Assembly: GCF_000020365.1 (NCBI RefSeq) | Contig: NC_012108.1 | Span: forward strand, 2,976,001 to 3,040,000 | Direction of reading: 5' to 3' | Length of the DNA: 64,000 bases | From: Desulforapulum autotrophicum HRM2 | Lineage (GTDB): Bacteria; Desulfobacterota; Desulfobacteria; Desulfobacterales; Desulfobacteraceae | Shown: positions 34,544 through 43,274 of the stretch, one piece after another | How positions within the stretch are numbered: the first letter of the stretch is position 1 | Layout of the letters: every line of letters begins with the position of its first letter | Notes under the pieces: model-generated | The model's input: the letters and a program-made list of their open reading frames with translations, nothing else | Database searches by the model: none | Told to the model about the DNA's origin: nothing | Made by a program: the position numbers and the translations under genes

Positions 34544-35236
34544 ATGCCAAGACGTCCGAGAATAGTCGTTCCCAACATCCCTCTTCACATTATTCAAAGG
34601 GGGAATAACAAGCAGGCTTGTTTCTTTGCCGATGATGACTACTTGTTTTATCTTAAATGGCTTGAGGAATATGCATTAACCTCGGATTGTCTAATCCACG
34701 CTTACGTTTTGATGACAAATCATGTCCATCTGTTGCTGACCCCTAAAAGTAGCAGCAGTGCCGGGGATTTATTGAAACGTCTGGGTCAACGGTATGTTCA
34801 ATATATCAACCGAACGTATAGAAGAACGGGTACCCTATGGGAAGGAAGGTATCGATCCTGCCTGGTTCAAGAGGAGACATATTTGTTGACGTGTCAGCGG
34901 TACATAGAACTAAACCCGGTCCGTGCGGGTATTTTAGAACACCCGGGAGAATTTAGATGGTCGAGTTATCGTCATAATGGGCAGGGAGAAATGTCGGATT
35001 TAATTACACCACATATCCTTTACCAGGGTCTTGGCGAAACAAATGACCAAAAGCAATCAACTTATAGGGAATTATTCCGGTATGAATTGGAACCTGATGA
35101 AATAGATCAAATCAGAAAAGCCACGAATGGAAATTTTGCATTGGGGGCCAAACGATTTCAGGATGAAATCAGCATAATGCTGGGTAGGCGTGCTTTTCCG
35201 GGTAAAGCAGGCCGACCGAGGACAAAAAATTCATAA
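34544..35236 (+). CDS. REP-associated tyrosine transposase (RAYT, TnpA-REP/IS200-like)
   Basis: The 230-residue protein belongs to the Y1 HUH transposases of the RAYT class. HUH motif NHVHLLLTP (about residues 58-66) and the tyrosine in CQRYIELNPVRAGI (about 118-131) are in place; the N-terminus (MPRRPRIVVPNIPLHIIQRG) is typical. The C-terminal extension (AKRFQDEISIMLGRRAF ... GRPRTKNS) is that of the longer subgroup. RAYTs act on single-stranded REP hairpins. The inverted GGGGACAGACCACG-type arrays on both sides are the presumed substrates. A truncated copy of its 3' end lies at 19847-20019, showing past mobility. Confidence 0.9.
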   Translation: MPRRPRIVVPNIPLHIIQRGNNKQACFFADDDYLFYLKWLEEYALTSDCLIHAYVLMTNHVHLLLTPKSSSSAGDLLKRLGQRYVQYINRTYRRTGTLWEGRYRSCLVQEETYLLTCQRYIELNPVRAGILEHPGEFRWSSYRHNGQGEMSDLITPHILYQGLGETNDQKQSTYRELFRYELEPDEIDQIRKATNGNFALGAKRFQDEISIMLGRRAFPGKAGRPRTKNS

Positions 35237-35239
35237 AAA

Positions 35240-35460
35240 ACGTGGTCTGTCCCCTATTTGTCATGGTCTGTCCCCTATTTGTTTTTTCCCCTATTTGCTT
35301 TTGTTTTAAAAACGTGGTCTGTCCCCTATTTGCCTATTTGTCACTATTTGCTAAAACGTGGTCTGTCCCCTATTTGCTACACCCTATTTGCACCCTATTT
35401 GCACCCTATTTGCACCCTATTTGCATTTTGTCCCCTATTTGTTTCCCCTATTTGTTTTAC
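35240..35460. repeat. Tandem array downstream of the RAYT gene
   Basis: GTGGTCTGTCCCCTATTTG occurs at about 35242, 35313 and 35357, with a close copy from 35264 (catggtctgtcc...). Around and between them are shorter cccctatttg units and a run of four caccctatttg repeats at about 35386-35428. The core is the reverse complement of the upstream array (CGTGGTCTGTCCCC). Open frames across it are only translated repeats. Confidence 0.85.
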
Positions 35461-35507
35461 ATCTTCAAACCAGGAAGAATATGGCACTTTCAGGTCGCCC
35501 CTCACAA

Positions 35508-35807
35508 TTAGGCAACACTTTCTTTTGCTTCTATTGATAGGGTAAGCCCCAGTGAACCCAATATTTTATTCAGGCTCGAAAGATTTGGATTCCCTTTTTC
35601 TGACAACATTCGGTACATAGTCTCTCTGTTAAGATTCGCTTCATTGGCAATATATGAGATCCCTTTTGCCTTGGCAACATCCCTGAGTGCTAACATAAAT
35701 ACTTCTTGTGACCCTTCTCTAAGAGCCTCGTTTAAATATTCCGTAGCATATTCAGGATTCTGCAATCTTTCCATAAGTCCTTCTCTATAATTTGCAGTAG
35801 CCATCAT
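35508..35807 (-). CDS. HigA-like / addiction module antitoxin (HTH)
   Basis: The start is the ATG at 35807 that overlaps the toxin stop in ATGATG; a frame open to 35831 is not used. The protein has 99 residues. The C-terminal half is a helix-turn-helix of the XRE type (GISYIANEANLNRETMYRML, then SEKGNPNLSSLNKILGSLGL). The N-terminal half (LQNPEYATEYLNEALREGSQ) is the usual toxin-binding helix pair of this 'probable addiction module antidote' family. Gene order toxin first, antitoxin second fits HigBA-type systems. Confidence 0.88.
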   Translation of the reverse strand: MMATANYREGLMERLQNPEYATEYLNEALREGSQEVFMLALRDVAKAKGISYIANEANLNRETMYRMLSEKGNPNLSSLNKILGSLGLTLSIEAKESVA

Positions 35808-36136
35808 TCTTCTCCTATATGCTCTTTCCAATATTGGTGTGCTTTTTTGATATCCTTTTTCTGGCGGCTTTTATCACCAGCGCAGAGCAAGATAACGACC
35901 CTATTCCCTTCAAGGCCGTAATAAATTCTGTAACCAGGGCCATATGGAATCCTTATTTCATGCACATCTTTTCCGACACTTTTTGAGTCTCCGAAGTTAC
36001 CAAGCCTCAATCTTGCGATCCTTACATCAACCTTCGCTTGGGCTCTTAAATCCTTTATGGAGTTAAGCCATTCTCTGAAAGGGATATTTCCCTCTTTGGT
36101 GACATATTCATGTATGATTCTTTCCCTTGCTTCCAT
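35804..36136 (-). CDS. RelE/HigB-like toxin of an addiction module
   Basis: The start is placed at ATG 36136 (MEARERIIHEYV), the second of two close ATGs; an extension to 36172 would cover the promoter. The 110-residue protein shows GNIPFREWLNSIKDLRAQAK, RIARLRLGNFGDSKSVGKDV, HEIRIPYGPGYRIYYG and VVILLCAGDKSRQKKDIKKA: the RelE/ParE fold of the COG3657 group. These cut mRNA at the ribosome. It is translationally coupled to the antitoxin. Confidence 0.88.
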   Translation of the reverse strand: MEARERIIHEYVTKEGNIPFREWLNSIKDLRAQAKVDVRIARLRLGNFGDSKSVGKDVHEIRIPYGPGYRIYYGLEGNRVVILLCAGDKSRQKKDIKKAHQYWKEHIGEE

Positions 36137-36139
36137 CTT

Positions 36140-36172
36140 CATTAAAGTAGCTTTTAAGCTACATATTGTCAA
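36140..36172 (-). promoter_or_regulatory. Toxin-antitoxin promoter with palindromic operator
   Basis: The minus strand has TTGACA (-35), a 17-bp spacer and TACTTT (-10). The palindrome GTAGCTTAAAAGCTAC (36147-36162) fills the spacer and part of the -10, a good operator for the antitoxin. The predicted start of transcription is close to ATG 36136, so the toxin mRNA may be nearly leaderless. Confidence 0.5.
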
Positions 36173-36404
36173 GTTTATTTAATTGTAGACAGGAATTCGT
36201 TTTTGATAAGATCAGTAGATAGTGGCTGACCGAAAACCCCTTTGAGATGCCTTCGGATGTCCTCATAAATCCTCGATGTTCATCTCTCCAAGGGGCTATG
36301 CGAGGTGTGATGTTCTTTTTTTGCTGATCTTTGACAATTGAGCTTGATTTTGGACGTGACTATCCCTTTTCACTAGAATCGTCCTCTTTCTCTGCTGTTT
36401 TGGT

Positions 36405-36820
36405 TTAGCCAGATTTACGTTGAATCCGTTTTAGCTCTTTTTGTTGAATATGATGTCCGATAATCTGGAGATTCCTTGCCAGAACGGACAAACTGACATA
36501 CCGCTTAAAACCATGAATGCCATGATCCGGGCATCTATCCAGACCATGGTTTTCTAATCCGTTGACGGCGGACTCAACTGCCGAGTGTTTTCTCTTGGAT
36601 CGCCGGAACTCCTCGGCTGTTTCTTCTTCAAATTCAGCTTTGTTTCGCTTCCCTTTTTCGGAAGCACCAGGAGAGTGAAATTGTCTTTCAAAGCTTTCTT
36701 ATTTTCAGGACTGTAGAAACCTTTGTCAAAACTGCATCCTTTGAGGTTTGGGAACTTGCTTTGAGCGGCATCGACCATGGCAACGGCCACCTTATGCTGG
36801 TCATGATGGCGGACAGACTG
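36405..36820 (-). pseudogene. ISNCY-type transposase C-terminal fragment, frameshifted
   Basis: The minus strand reads VAVAMVDAAQSKFPNLKGCS and FDKGFYSPENKKALKDNF, then shifts frame near 36640 to EEFRRSKRKHSAVESAVNGL, LDRCPDHGIHGFKRYVSLSV and LARNLQIIGHHIQQKELKRI. This is the C-terminal part of a DDE transposase of the ISNCY group. It is cut off at 36820, where a DctM fragment on the other strand begins. Confidence 0.75.
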
Positions 36821-36821
36821 G

Positions 36822-37169
36822 GACTACGCCCTGGGTGGCCTGGTTCTCACCATTGTCAACGGCCAGTTCAATTTTAAGGTTCTAATGGAAGTGGTCCACC
36901 AGACCTTTAGCATCACTGCCTATATTGTTGCCATAGTGATCGGGGCCACCTGTTTTGCCCTGGTATTGCGGGAACTGGGCGGTGACGCCCTGGTGGAAGA
37001 AACACTGACAAGCCTGCCGTTCGGCCCCTACGGCATCGTGGCCTCTATTCTTGGTATTGTATTCTTTTTGGGATTTTTTCTGGACTGGATTGAAATCACC
37101 TTGATCATCCTGCCCCTGCTGGCATCGGTTATATCTCACTTGAAAATTAAATATGGTTGTATAGTATAG
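36822..37169 (+). pseudogene. TRAP transporter large permease (DctM) fragment
   Basis: The plus frame begins abruptly at the IS junction with DYALGGLVLTIVNGQFNF. It continues through two membrane segments (YIVAIVIGATCFALVL; GIVASILGIVFFLGFFLDW) with the DctM motif FFLDWIEITLIILPLL, then leaves the family sequence (SHLKIKYGCIV). Both ends of the gene are gone. Confidence 0.8.
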
Positions 37170-37362
37170 ATGATTTGTTAAAAACAATACAACAAGTGAT
37201 GAAAAATATAAACAAAAATTCGAGGTTTAGAAATAACTCAACAAAAAAATCATATAGAATCAGTCATTTAATAACCCGATTTAAGGGAGATTAAATGTGG
37301 AGTGCATCGACGACGATTTATGCCTTGCCGACAACTTCTTGAAGTGTGGCTGCATTCACGTG
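37170..37362. other. AT-rich gap
   Basis: No gene or clear signal is seen between the DctM fragment and the small frame before recD. Confidence 0.5.
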
Positions 37363-37554
37363 CTATACGACCACTGTTTTTTCGAAAGGGACACCCTTAC
37401 GCAATTTCCAATTTCCAGGAATCCAATGGGCCTTGAGGTCTGACGAACGAAAGGCGTCGTGGACGAGCCTTGTGTTTTCTGGCTGGATGATAATAAGGAT
37501 AGAAGGATAGGAACTTGATTTGAGAATGCTGTACCACCTGCCGGTGTGGGACAT
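37363..37554 (-). CDS. Possible small hypothetical protein after recD
   Basis: A 63-codon frame begins 5 bp after the recD stop with aaaaggATG, so it could be translated from the same message. The second half (NTRLVHDAFRSSDLKAHWIP, then GNWKLRKGVPFEKTVVV) looks protein-like, but I know no family. It may also be the tail of a lost gene. Confidence 0.3.
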   Translation of the reverse strand: MSHTGRWYSILKSSSYPSILIIIQPENTRLVHDAFRSSDLKAHWIPGNWKLRKGVPFEKTVVV

Positions 37555-37558
37555 CCTT

Positions 37559-39556
37559 TTAACCGATCAACTCTCCAAGGCCCGAGGCCCTCTGGGTTCT
37601 TTGTTCAACGGCTGCGGCAAGAATCACTTCATGGGGACAGACCAGAGTGAACCAGGACCTTGCCCGGGTAATGCCCGTATACACGAGCTCCCGGGTGATC
37701 ACGGGAGTGACGGTCCCTGGGAGAACCATGGCCGTGTGATCAAACTCAGACCCCTGGGATTTATGGACGGTCATGGCGTAAACCGTTTCAACGTTTGAAA
37801 GCCTTGAGGGGAGCAGCAGTTTCAACGATCCATCACCCATGGGAAACACCACCCTCATGCCCCGGGTGGTTGGCGCCACAATGCCCATGTCCCCGTTCAT
37901 GAGTCCCAGGCTGTAATCGTTGCGGGTGACGAGCACGGGCCGTCCAGGGTACCACCCCTGGGTTGCGTCGATAAGGTCGGATCGATACAAGACATCGGCA
38001 ATGGCAAGATTAAGGGCTTCCACCCCCCACTCCCCCCTTCGAAGGGGGGTGAGCACCTGGAACTGGTTAAACCCATGGAGCACGGCCTTGAGCCAGTCGG
38101 TCTCAGAACCAAAGGCTCCGGGACCCTGGGACAGTGTTTCAAGGAAGACGCGATACCCCTGGGGACCCTCTTTGCCAGTGGTGGTGGAATGGCCGTCCAG
38201 GACCAGGCGATGGAACCGGTTATCGTGGCAGGTGGGCACCCGCACCTGAAAGATATCTGAAAATCCCTGGCGCCAGACTTCGGCCACCCCGTTTTTATCC
38301 CCCTGGTTGACCGCCCCTGCAAGGGCGCCGATCCCGCTGTGTTCACCAAAGCGGTGGCTCTTTCTCAGGACAACGATCTGCTGGTCAATTTCCCGGCCCG
38401 GACCTGAAAATTCGGAAAGATCAAACCCTGTGGCCTGTTGCAGAAACGCCACGGTCGCCGGCAAAAAACAGGCGGTGGCCGGGCTTTCGCAAAGATCGCC
38501 AAGGACAGACCCCGCCTCCACCGAGGCAAGCTGGTCCTTGTCCCCGAGGAGAATCAGCCTTGCCCCCGGGGGAATAGCCTGTAAAAGCGCATTCATCATC
38601 TCAAGGTCGATCATGGAAGCCTCGTCCACCACAAGAAGGTCCACATGGAGGGGGTTATTCTGGTCGTGGATAAAGTTGCGGGAATCGGGCCGGGAGCCCA
38701 GCAGCCGATGAAGGGTTGAAACCGACTTGGGCATCTTTTCTTGGACCGGCAGACTAAGCCTGTCAACGGCCTTGGCAATGGATTCTGTCAACCGGGCCGC
38801 AGCCTTGCCAGTTGGGGCTGCAAGGCTGATGCGCAGTCCCCTGCCCGCTTCCATGGCAAGGGTCTGGAGTATCCCTAAAAGCTGAACCACGGTGGTTGTT
38901 TTGCCCGTGCCAGGGCCGCCCGAGATGATGCTCAGGGCGTTGGTGGCTGCAATGGCTGCGGCAACGCTCTGCCAGTGAATCTCGGTTTTTTCGTTTTCTT
39001 CGGGGGTTCGCATCGCCCCGAATATTCCATCAAGACGTTGTTCAAGATCATGGGGAACATCTATTTTCTTTGCTGACAGCCGCTTGATCTGTTCGGCCAC
39101 CTGGCGTGTGCAGTCCCAGTATCGCCGAAGATAGAGACGCCCGGAAACCAGGGCAAGGGGAGTGTTGCCCGTGTCCCCTCCCACCAGGGGAGAACAATCA
39201 AGATGCTGTTCCCACAGATCCTGTGTGACGCCCGAGAGCAGTCGGGACGGGGTCAGAGTCTCCTTTGCCGTCATCCCCTCGGGGGGCAGGGCAAGCACAC
39301 CATCCGGATCCGCCAGCAGCGGCCCAAGGTCAAGGCAGATATGCCCCCGGGCGAGCTGATGGCTCACCAAGGCGGCTCCCAGGAGAACAAGGAAACCCGC
39401 GTCCTTTTCCTGGTGGTGCAGAAAGACCACAAAGGCCCGGTCAAGGGGCCTTAACCATCCCAGGGTTGTCCAGGTTTCCACAAGTTGTAGAACGTCGGGA
39501 AATTCTGAAAGACCGTTCAATGCCGAGGGCGTCAAACCATCATGCGTATGGGCCAT
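37559..39556 (-). CDS. recD: Exodeoxyribonuclease V alpha subunit
   Basis: The start is ATG 39556 (MAHTHDGLTPSALNG), behind the strong site GGAGGTGA, inside the end of recB. Of 665 residues, the N-terminal 190 are the RecD-specific domain. Walker A GGPGTGKT is at about 213-220, followed by VDEASMIDLEMMNALL (Walker B), LLGDKDQLASVEAGSVLGDL (motif III) and, near the end, TVHKSQGSEFDHTAMVLP and TGITRARS (motifs V-VI). It is the 5'-3' helicase of RecBCD, which repairs double-strand breaks and degrades foreign DNA. Last gene of recC-recB-recD. Confidence 0.95.
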   Translation of the reverse strand: MAHTHDGLTPSALNGLSEFPDVLQLVETWTTLGWLRPLDRAFVVFLHHQEKDAGFLVLLGAALVSHQLARGHICLDLGPLLADPDGVLALPPEGMTAKETLTPSRLLSGVTQDLWEQHLDCSPLVGGDTGNTPLALVSGRLYLRRYWDCTRQVAEQIKRLSAKKIDVPHDLEQRLDGIFGAMRTPEENEKTEIHWQSVAAAIAATNALSIISGGPGTGKTTTVVQLLGILQTLAMEAGRGLRISLAAPTGKAAARLTESIAKAVDRLSLPVQEKMPKSVSTLHRLLGSRPDSRNFIHDQNNPLHVDLLVVDEASMIDLEMMNALLQAIPPGARLILLGDKDQLASVEAGSVLGDLCESPATACFLPATVAFLQQATGFDLSEFSGPGREIDQQIVVLRKSHRFGEHSGIGALAGAVNQGDKNGVAEVWRQGFSDIFQVRVPTCHDNRFHRLVLDGHSTTTGKEGPQGYRVFLETLSQGPGAFGSETDWLKAVLHGFNQFQVLTPLRRGEWGVEALNLAIADVLYRSDLIDATQGWYPGRPVLVTRNDYSLGLMNGDMGIVAPTTRGMRVVFPMGDGSLKLLLPSRLSNVETVYAMTVHKSQGSEFDHTAMVLPGTVTPVITRELVYTGITRARSWFTLVCPHEVILAAAVEQRTQRASGLGELIG

Positions 39557-42500
39557 GTTCACCTCCCCCCTGGAAAAACCGGTCAAGGGTTTCGATCAGG
39601 TCCTTGGGGGGCCTGTCAAAATAGACCCCCTGGCCCGTGGAGTTGACGCCCCTTAAAAAAAGGTAGACCGCCCCGCCAAGGTCGCGGTCGTAATCGTAAT
39701 CAACAACCCTTGACTTGAGCAAACGGTGAAGGGCCAAGGTGTAGAGCACATATTGAAGGTCATAACGATGGCCCAGCATGGCCTGGTTCATGGCGGCAGC
39801 GTCATAGGCCCCGGCCTCGTCCCCCAGGTGGTTGGACTTGTAATCAAGGATGTAATACCGGTCCTTGAAGCAGAAAACCAGATCAATAAACCCCTTTACC
39901 ATGCCGTTTAACCGGTTGGGGTTTAACACGGGCCGCAGGTTGCCCGGCAACACATGGGAGCAAACCAATTGGTCAACCTTCCCCACGGCCACCCCGTGGG
40001 AGGCAAACATGAACTCCATTTCCGGCCGGCACTGCTGCTTGCCAAGGTCGGCAAGGGTGAATGTTACCCCATCAACGGTCAGGGGCACGGTCACAAAATC
40101 CATGAGCCAGTCAACCAGCACCCCTGTCCACGGCTCCCATCCCCGGGCAACACAGGCCCGTTGAATGTGATCCAGGGCCAGGGGTCTGTCCTGTGCAACC
40201 CTGTCAAACCCCTGGATTGCGGCCCATTCAAGAAGGTCGTGGAGAAAGGTGCCTGGCTCGGGTCCCCTTGGAAACCCATGGATGGACAAGGCCGGTGAAT
40301 GAATATTGGAGACCATGGCCATCTGGATCTGCTGTTCCTGGATCTGTTCCTCCTGAATCTGGGCTTCCTGGAGCTGGGCCTCCTGGAGTTGGTCCTGGGA
40401 GGCTGAGTCGGGCACCTCCACATCCACCGGGAAGGCTACCACGCCTTTTTCAGGCATGGCCGCATTGGCAAGAATGCCCGAGTAGCTCGTGATCCGCCAA
40501 TTGTTGGGAATGGTTCCGTTGAACAAGCGGGCAGGCAACAGAGACGGCAATTCCGATCCTGGCACGAACATCTCCTTGCCAGGCGGGGGCAGCGGGGTAA
40601 TGACAATGGCGTCGCTGCCCCCCTTTAATTCGTTCAAAAGCCCTGGCAGTTGAGCTGTTTCAACCATGGTTTGTCCTGCCATGAGATACCCCATGGCCGA
40701 TTCGTGGAGGGTGGTGACCTCCCCTGATTTGAGGGTTTTTCCCATAACGCCGATGCCGAGGAAACAGGCAAAGCACGAACGGGTCAGGGCTACATAGAGC
40801 ATCCTTAATTCTTCGGCCAGACGCTCCTGGTCTGCAGCTTCAAGGGCTTTGGCATCCGGGTTGACAACCAGGAAAGGGGTACCGTCAGGGTCATGGGCGG
40901 TTACCACGGAAGCGTTGGCCTGGGTGAGTTTTCTGGCGCTGCAGGCAAAGGGCAGAAACACCAGGGGATACTCAAGACCTTTGGATTTATGGATGGTGAT
41001 CACCCGCACAAGCCTCTGGTCACTTTCCAGTCGGAGGATATCATCCTCAACGCTGATCTGGGGACGTGCGATCTGGTCCCCGAGCCACCGGATCACCCCC
41101 TGCTCGCCATCAAGGGCGGCTGATTCTGCCTGGAGGATTTCACCCAGGTGAAGCAGGTTGGTCAGCTTTCGTTCTCCTGCAAGGGTCGACAGCAGACGGG
41201 CCCCCACATCAAACTCGAAAACCAATGCCCTGACCATGGGCAGCACCCCCTTGGTGCGCCAGGTCTTCTGGAACGATTTAAACTGAATGACCGCGGTTTC
41301 CCAGGCAGACTCGTCATTGTTGAGTGTTTCAAGGGTTTTCAGGGAAAGATCCAGAAGGGGGGTGGCAAGTGCCGCCCTTACGGCCCGCTCGTTGGTGGGA
41401 TCAAAACAGGCCTTGAGGATATAAACCAGGGAAACAGCCTCCTGGCTCTCAAACACAGACTCCCGGTCCGACAGGTAGACCGACCTTACTCCCCTGAGGT
41501 CAAGGGCCGACCGAATGTGCCGGGCCTCATTTACATCCCGAACAAGAACGGCAATGTCCGACGGCACCAGGGGAACAAAGGATCCGTCCTTCTGCAGGAA
41601 CCCTGCACCCTGGGGCCGCTGTTGTCCCAGGTTGAGCAATCTCACCATTTCACTGGCAGCTGCCCCTGCCATGGTGGAAAGGTAGCCGTCAGGGCCACCC
41701 TTTGCAACAGGGCCGTCCTGCATCTGCCACAGGGTCATGGGCACAGCTGCCTGCCCTTCGACCATGAACGTCTCATCCCTATCCTGGGCAAGGACCGGAT
41801 CAAAGGGGATCATCTCTTTGAACAAAAAGGCGCCAAGGGGAAATTTTGCCCCGTGGCTGAAGATCTGATTCACCGCCGCAACCATCCCCGACGAGGACCG
41901 AAAATTTTTATCAAGGGTGTAAAGGCGATCCCCGGCGTCTTGTCTGGCCCTGAGATATGTGTGGATGTCAGCCCCACGAAAGGCGTAGATGGCCTGTTTG
42001 GGATCCCCGATCATGAACAGGCCTGATTGCTCTTGGTCAAGATAGATGGTGTTGAACAGGGTATACTGCACCGGATCCGTATCCTGGAACTCGTCGATCA
42101 TGGCCACGGGAAACTGGGCGCGGATGAGCTGGGCCAGACAGGTGTCCGGGCGGGCAAGGGCCTGCCCCAGCCGCGTGATCAGATCGTTGAACCCCATGCG
42201 GGAGAGCCGGGCCTTGGCCGCCATGACACGGTCATTGATTTCACGTGCCCCATGGGCGAAAAGGGCCTGTTTAACATCAAGGCTGCCCAGGCTGTCGTTT
42301 AACCGGTCAAGGGCGTCAAAGGCAGGGTGGGCAGGCGGGGTTCCTTTCTTTGACGTGCCCTGGGCAAGGCCTGTTGCTGAGAATTTTTCAAGCACCGTAT
42401 CAGTGGGCAGATCCCCCTGTCCATTGACCCAGCTGTCCATATCCGCGATCCAGGTGTCAAGGGAGGCCGGACGGTAGCGGTTGTTGTTCAGGGTCTTGTC

Positions 42501-43274
42501 TGCCCGGGCCTTCTGGACAAGGTCAATGGCCTCCTTGAAACCGGCCTGCCACACCCTCCGGGCCTTTTCAATGGCAGACCTGCGCTGTTCCAGCATCTGG
42601 AACGGGTCCAGGGGCACAGATTCAAGCCCTCCAGCATCAATGTCGGCATTGTTTATTCCAGCCATCAGAGGCCGCACCTTTTTCAACAAATCAGCAGGGG
42701 TGGTCAGACCGGTGGCCTGCCCAAGGGCCTGGAGGGTTTCAACATCCCTTGGATAAAAGTTTGTGCGCCAGAAGTCCCAGACTGCCTCTTCCAGAAGGTC
42801 GTCATCCCCGGGCTCAAGGGTGAGGTCAAACAGGGACAAACTGTCAAAGGCGTGCTGGAAAAGCATGCGCTGGCACCAGGCGTGGATGGTGTGGATGGCC
42901 GATTCGTCCATCCACAGGGCTGCCCGTTCAAGAAGATTTGCCATGGCAGGCAGGTCCCCGGGCGAATAATCGTCCTTGAGACCCTGGAGGAATGGGTCCC
43001 CCCCTCCCCTTCCCCTGAAAAAGGCACAGGCTTCGGTAAGCCGGGCCCTGATTCTTTCCCTGAGCTCCTGGGTGGCCGCATTGGTAAAGGTGACCACCAG
43101 TATTTCAGGAGGAACCAGGGGTCGTGAAAATCCGTTTTCCTTCCCATGGCCCAGCACCAGGCGGATATAAAGGGCTGCAATGGTATAGGTCTTGCCGGTT
43201 CCGGCACTGGCCTCAATGAGCCGGGTGCCGTGGAGGGGAAAGGTCAGGGCATCCAATTTCCGGTTCATGGTCAT
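39540..43274 (-). CDS. recB: Exodeoxyribonuclease V beta subunit
   Basis: The 1244-residue protein is a UvrD-like 3'-5' helicase fused to a nuclease. Walker A EASAGTGKTYTIAALYI (residues 21-37), VAMIDEFQDTDPVQYTLFN (motif II), DKNFRSSSGMVAAVNQIF (motif IV), VRVITIHKSKGLEYPLVFLP (motif V) and MLYVALTRS (motif VI) are present. The C-terminal nuclease has GFIDLVFCFKDRYYILDYKS (Asp...DxK). The start overlaps the recC stop in ATGA. A Gln-rich tandem insert (QLQEAQLQEAQIQEEQIQEQ) lies at the helicase-nuclease linker. Family length is about 1180 in E. coli, so the insert adds some of the excess. Confidence 0.95.
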   Translation of the reverse strand: MTMNRKLDALTFPLHGTRLIEASAGTGKTYTIAALYIRLVLGHGKENGFSRPLVPPEILVVTFTNAATQELRERIRARLTEACAFFRGRGGGDPFLQGLKDDYSPGDLPAMANLLERAALWMDESAIHTIHAWCQRMLFQHAFDSLSLFDLTLEPGDDDLLEEAVWDFWRTNFYPRDVETLQALGQATGLTTPADLLKKVRPLMAGINNADIDAGGLESVPLDPFQMLEQRRSAIEKARRVWQAGFKEAIDLVQKARADKTLNNNRYRPASLDTWIADMDSWVNGQGDLPTDTVLEKFSATGLAQGTSKKGTPPAHPAFDALDRLNDSLGSLDVKQALFAHGAREINDRVMAAKARLSRMGFNDLITRLGQALARPDTCLAQLIRAQFPVAMIDEFQDTDPVQYTLFNTIYLDQEQSGLFMIGDPKQAIYAFRGADIHTYLRARQDAGDRLYTLDKNFRSSSGMVAAVNQIFSHGAKFPLGAFLFKEMIPFDPVLAQDRDETFMVEGQAAVPMTLWQMQDGPVAKGGPDGYLSTMAGAAASEMVRLLNLGQQRPQGAGFLQKDGSFVPLVPSDIAVLVRDVNEARHIRSALDLRGVRSVYLSDRESVFESQEAVSLVYILKACFDPTNERAVRAALATPLLDLSLKTLETLNNDESAWETAVIQFKSFQKTWRTKGVLPMVRALVFEFDVGARLLSTLAGERKLTNLLHLGEILQAESAALDGEQGVIRWLGDQIARPQISVEDDILRLESDQRLVRVITIHKSKGLEYPLVFLPFACSARKLTQANASVVTAHDPDGTPFLVVNPDAKALEAADQERLAEELRMLYVALTRSCFACFLGIGVMGKTLKSGEVTTLHESAMGYLMAGQTMVETAQLPGLLNELKGGSDAIVITPLPPPGKEMFVPGSELPSLLPARLFNGTIPNNWRITSYSGILANAAMPEKGVVAFPVDVEVPDSASQDQLQEAQLQEAQIQEEQIQEQQIQMAMVSNIHSPALSIHGFPRGPEPGTFLHDLLEWAAIQGFDRVAQDRPLALDHIQRACVARGWEPWTGVLVDWLMDFVTVPLTVDGVTFTLADLGKQQCRPEMEFMFASHGVAVGKVDQLVCSHVLPGNLRPVLNPNRLNGMVKGFIDLVFCFKDRYYILDYKSNHLGDEAGAYDAAAMNQAMLGHRYDLQYVLYTLALHRLLKSRVVDYDYDRDLGGAVYLFLRGVNSTGQGVYFDRPPKDLIETLDRFFQGGGEHGPYA

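Noticed and set aside
34253-34578. Minus-strand frames with NFCPI/PNFA units
   Set aside because: Translated repeat array upstream of the RAYT gene.
35242-35545. Two overlapping open frames with repeated VCPLF / PLFA units
   Set aside because: They are translations of the tandem ccctatttg repeats and have no start site.
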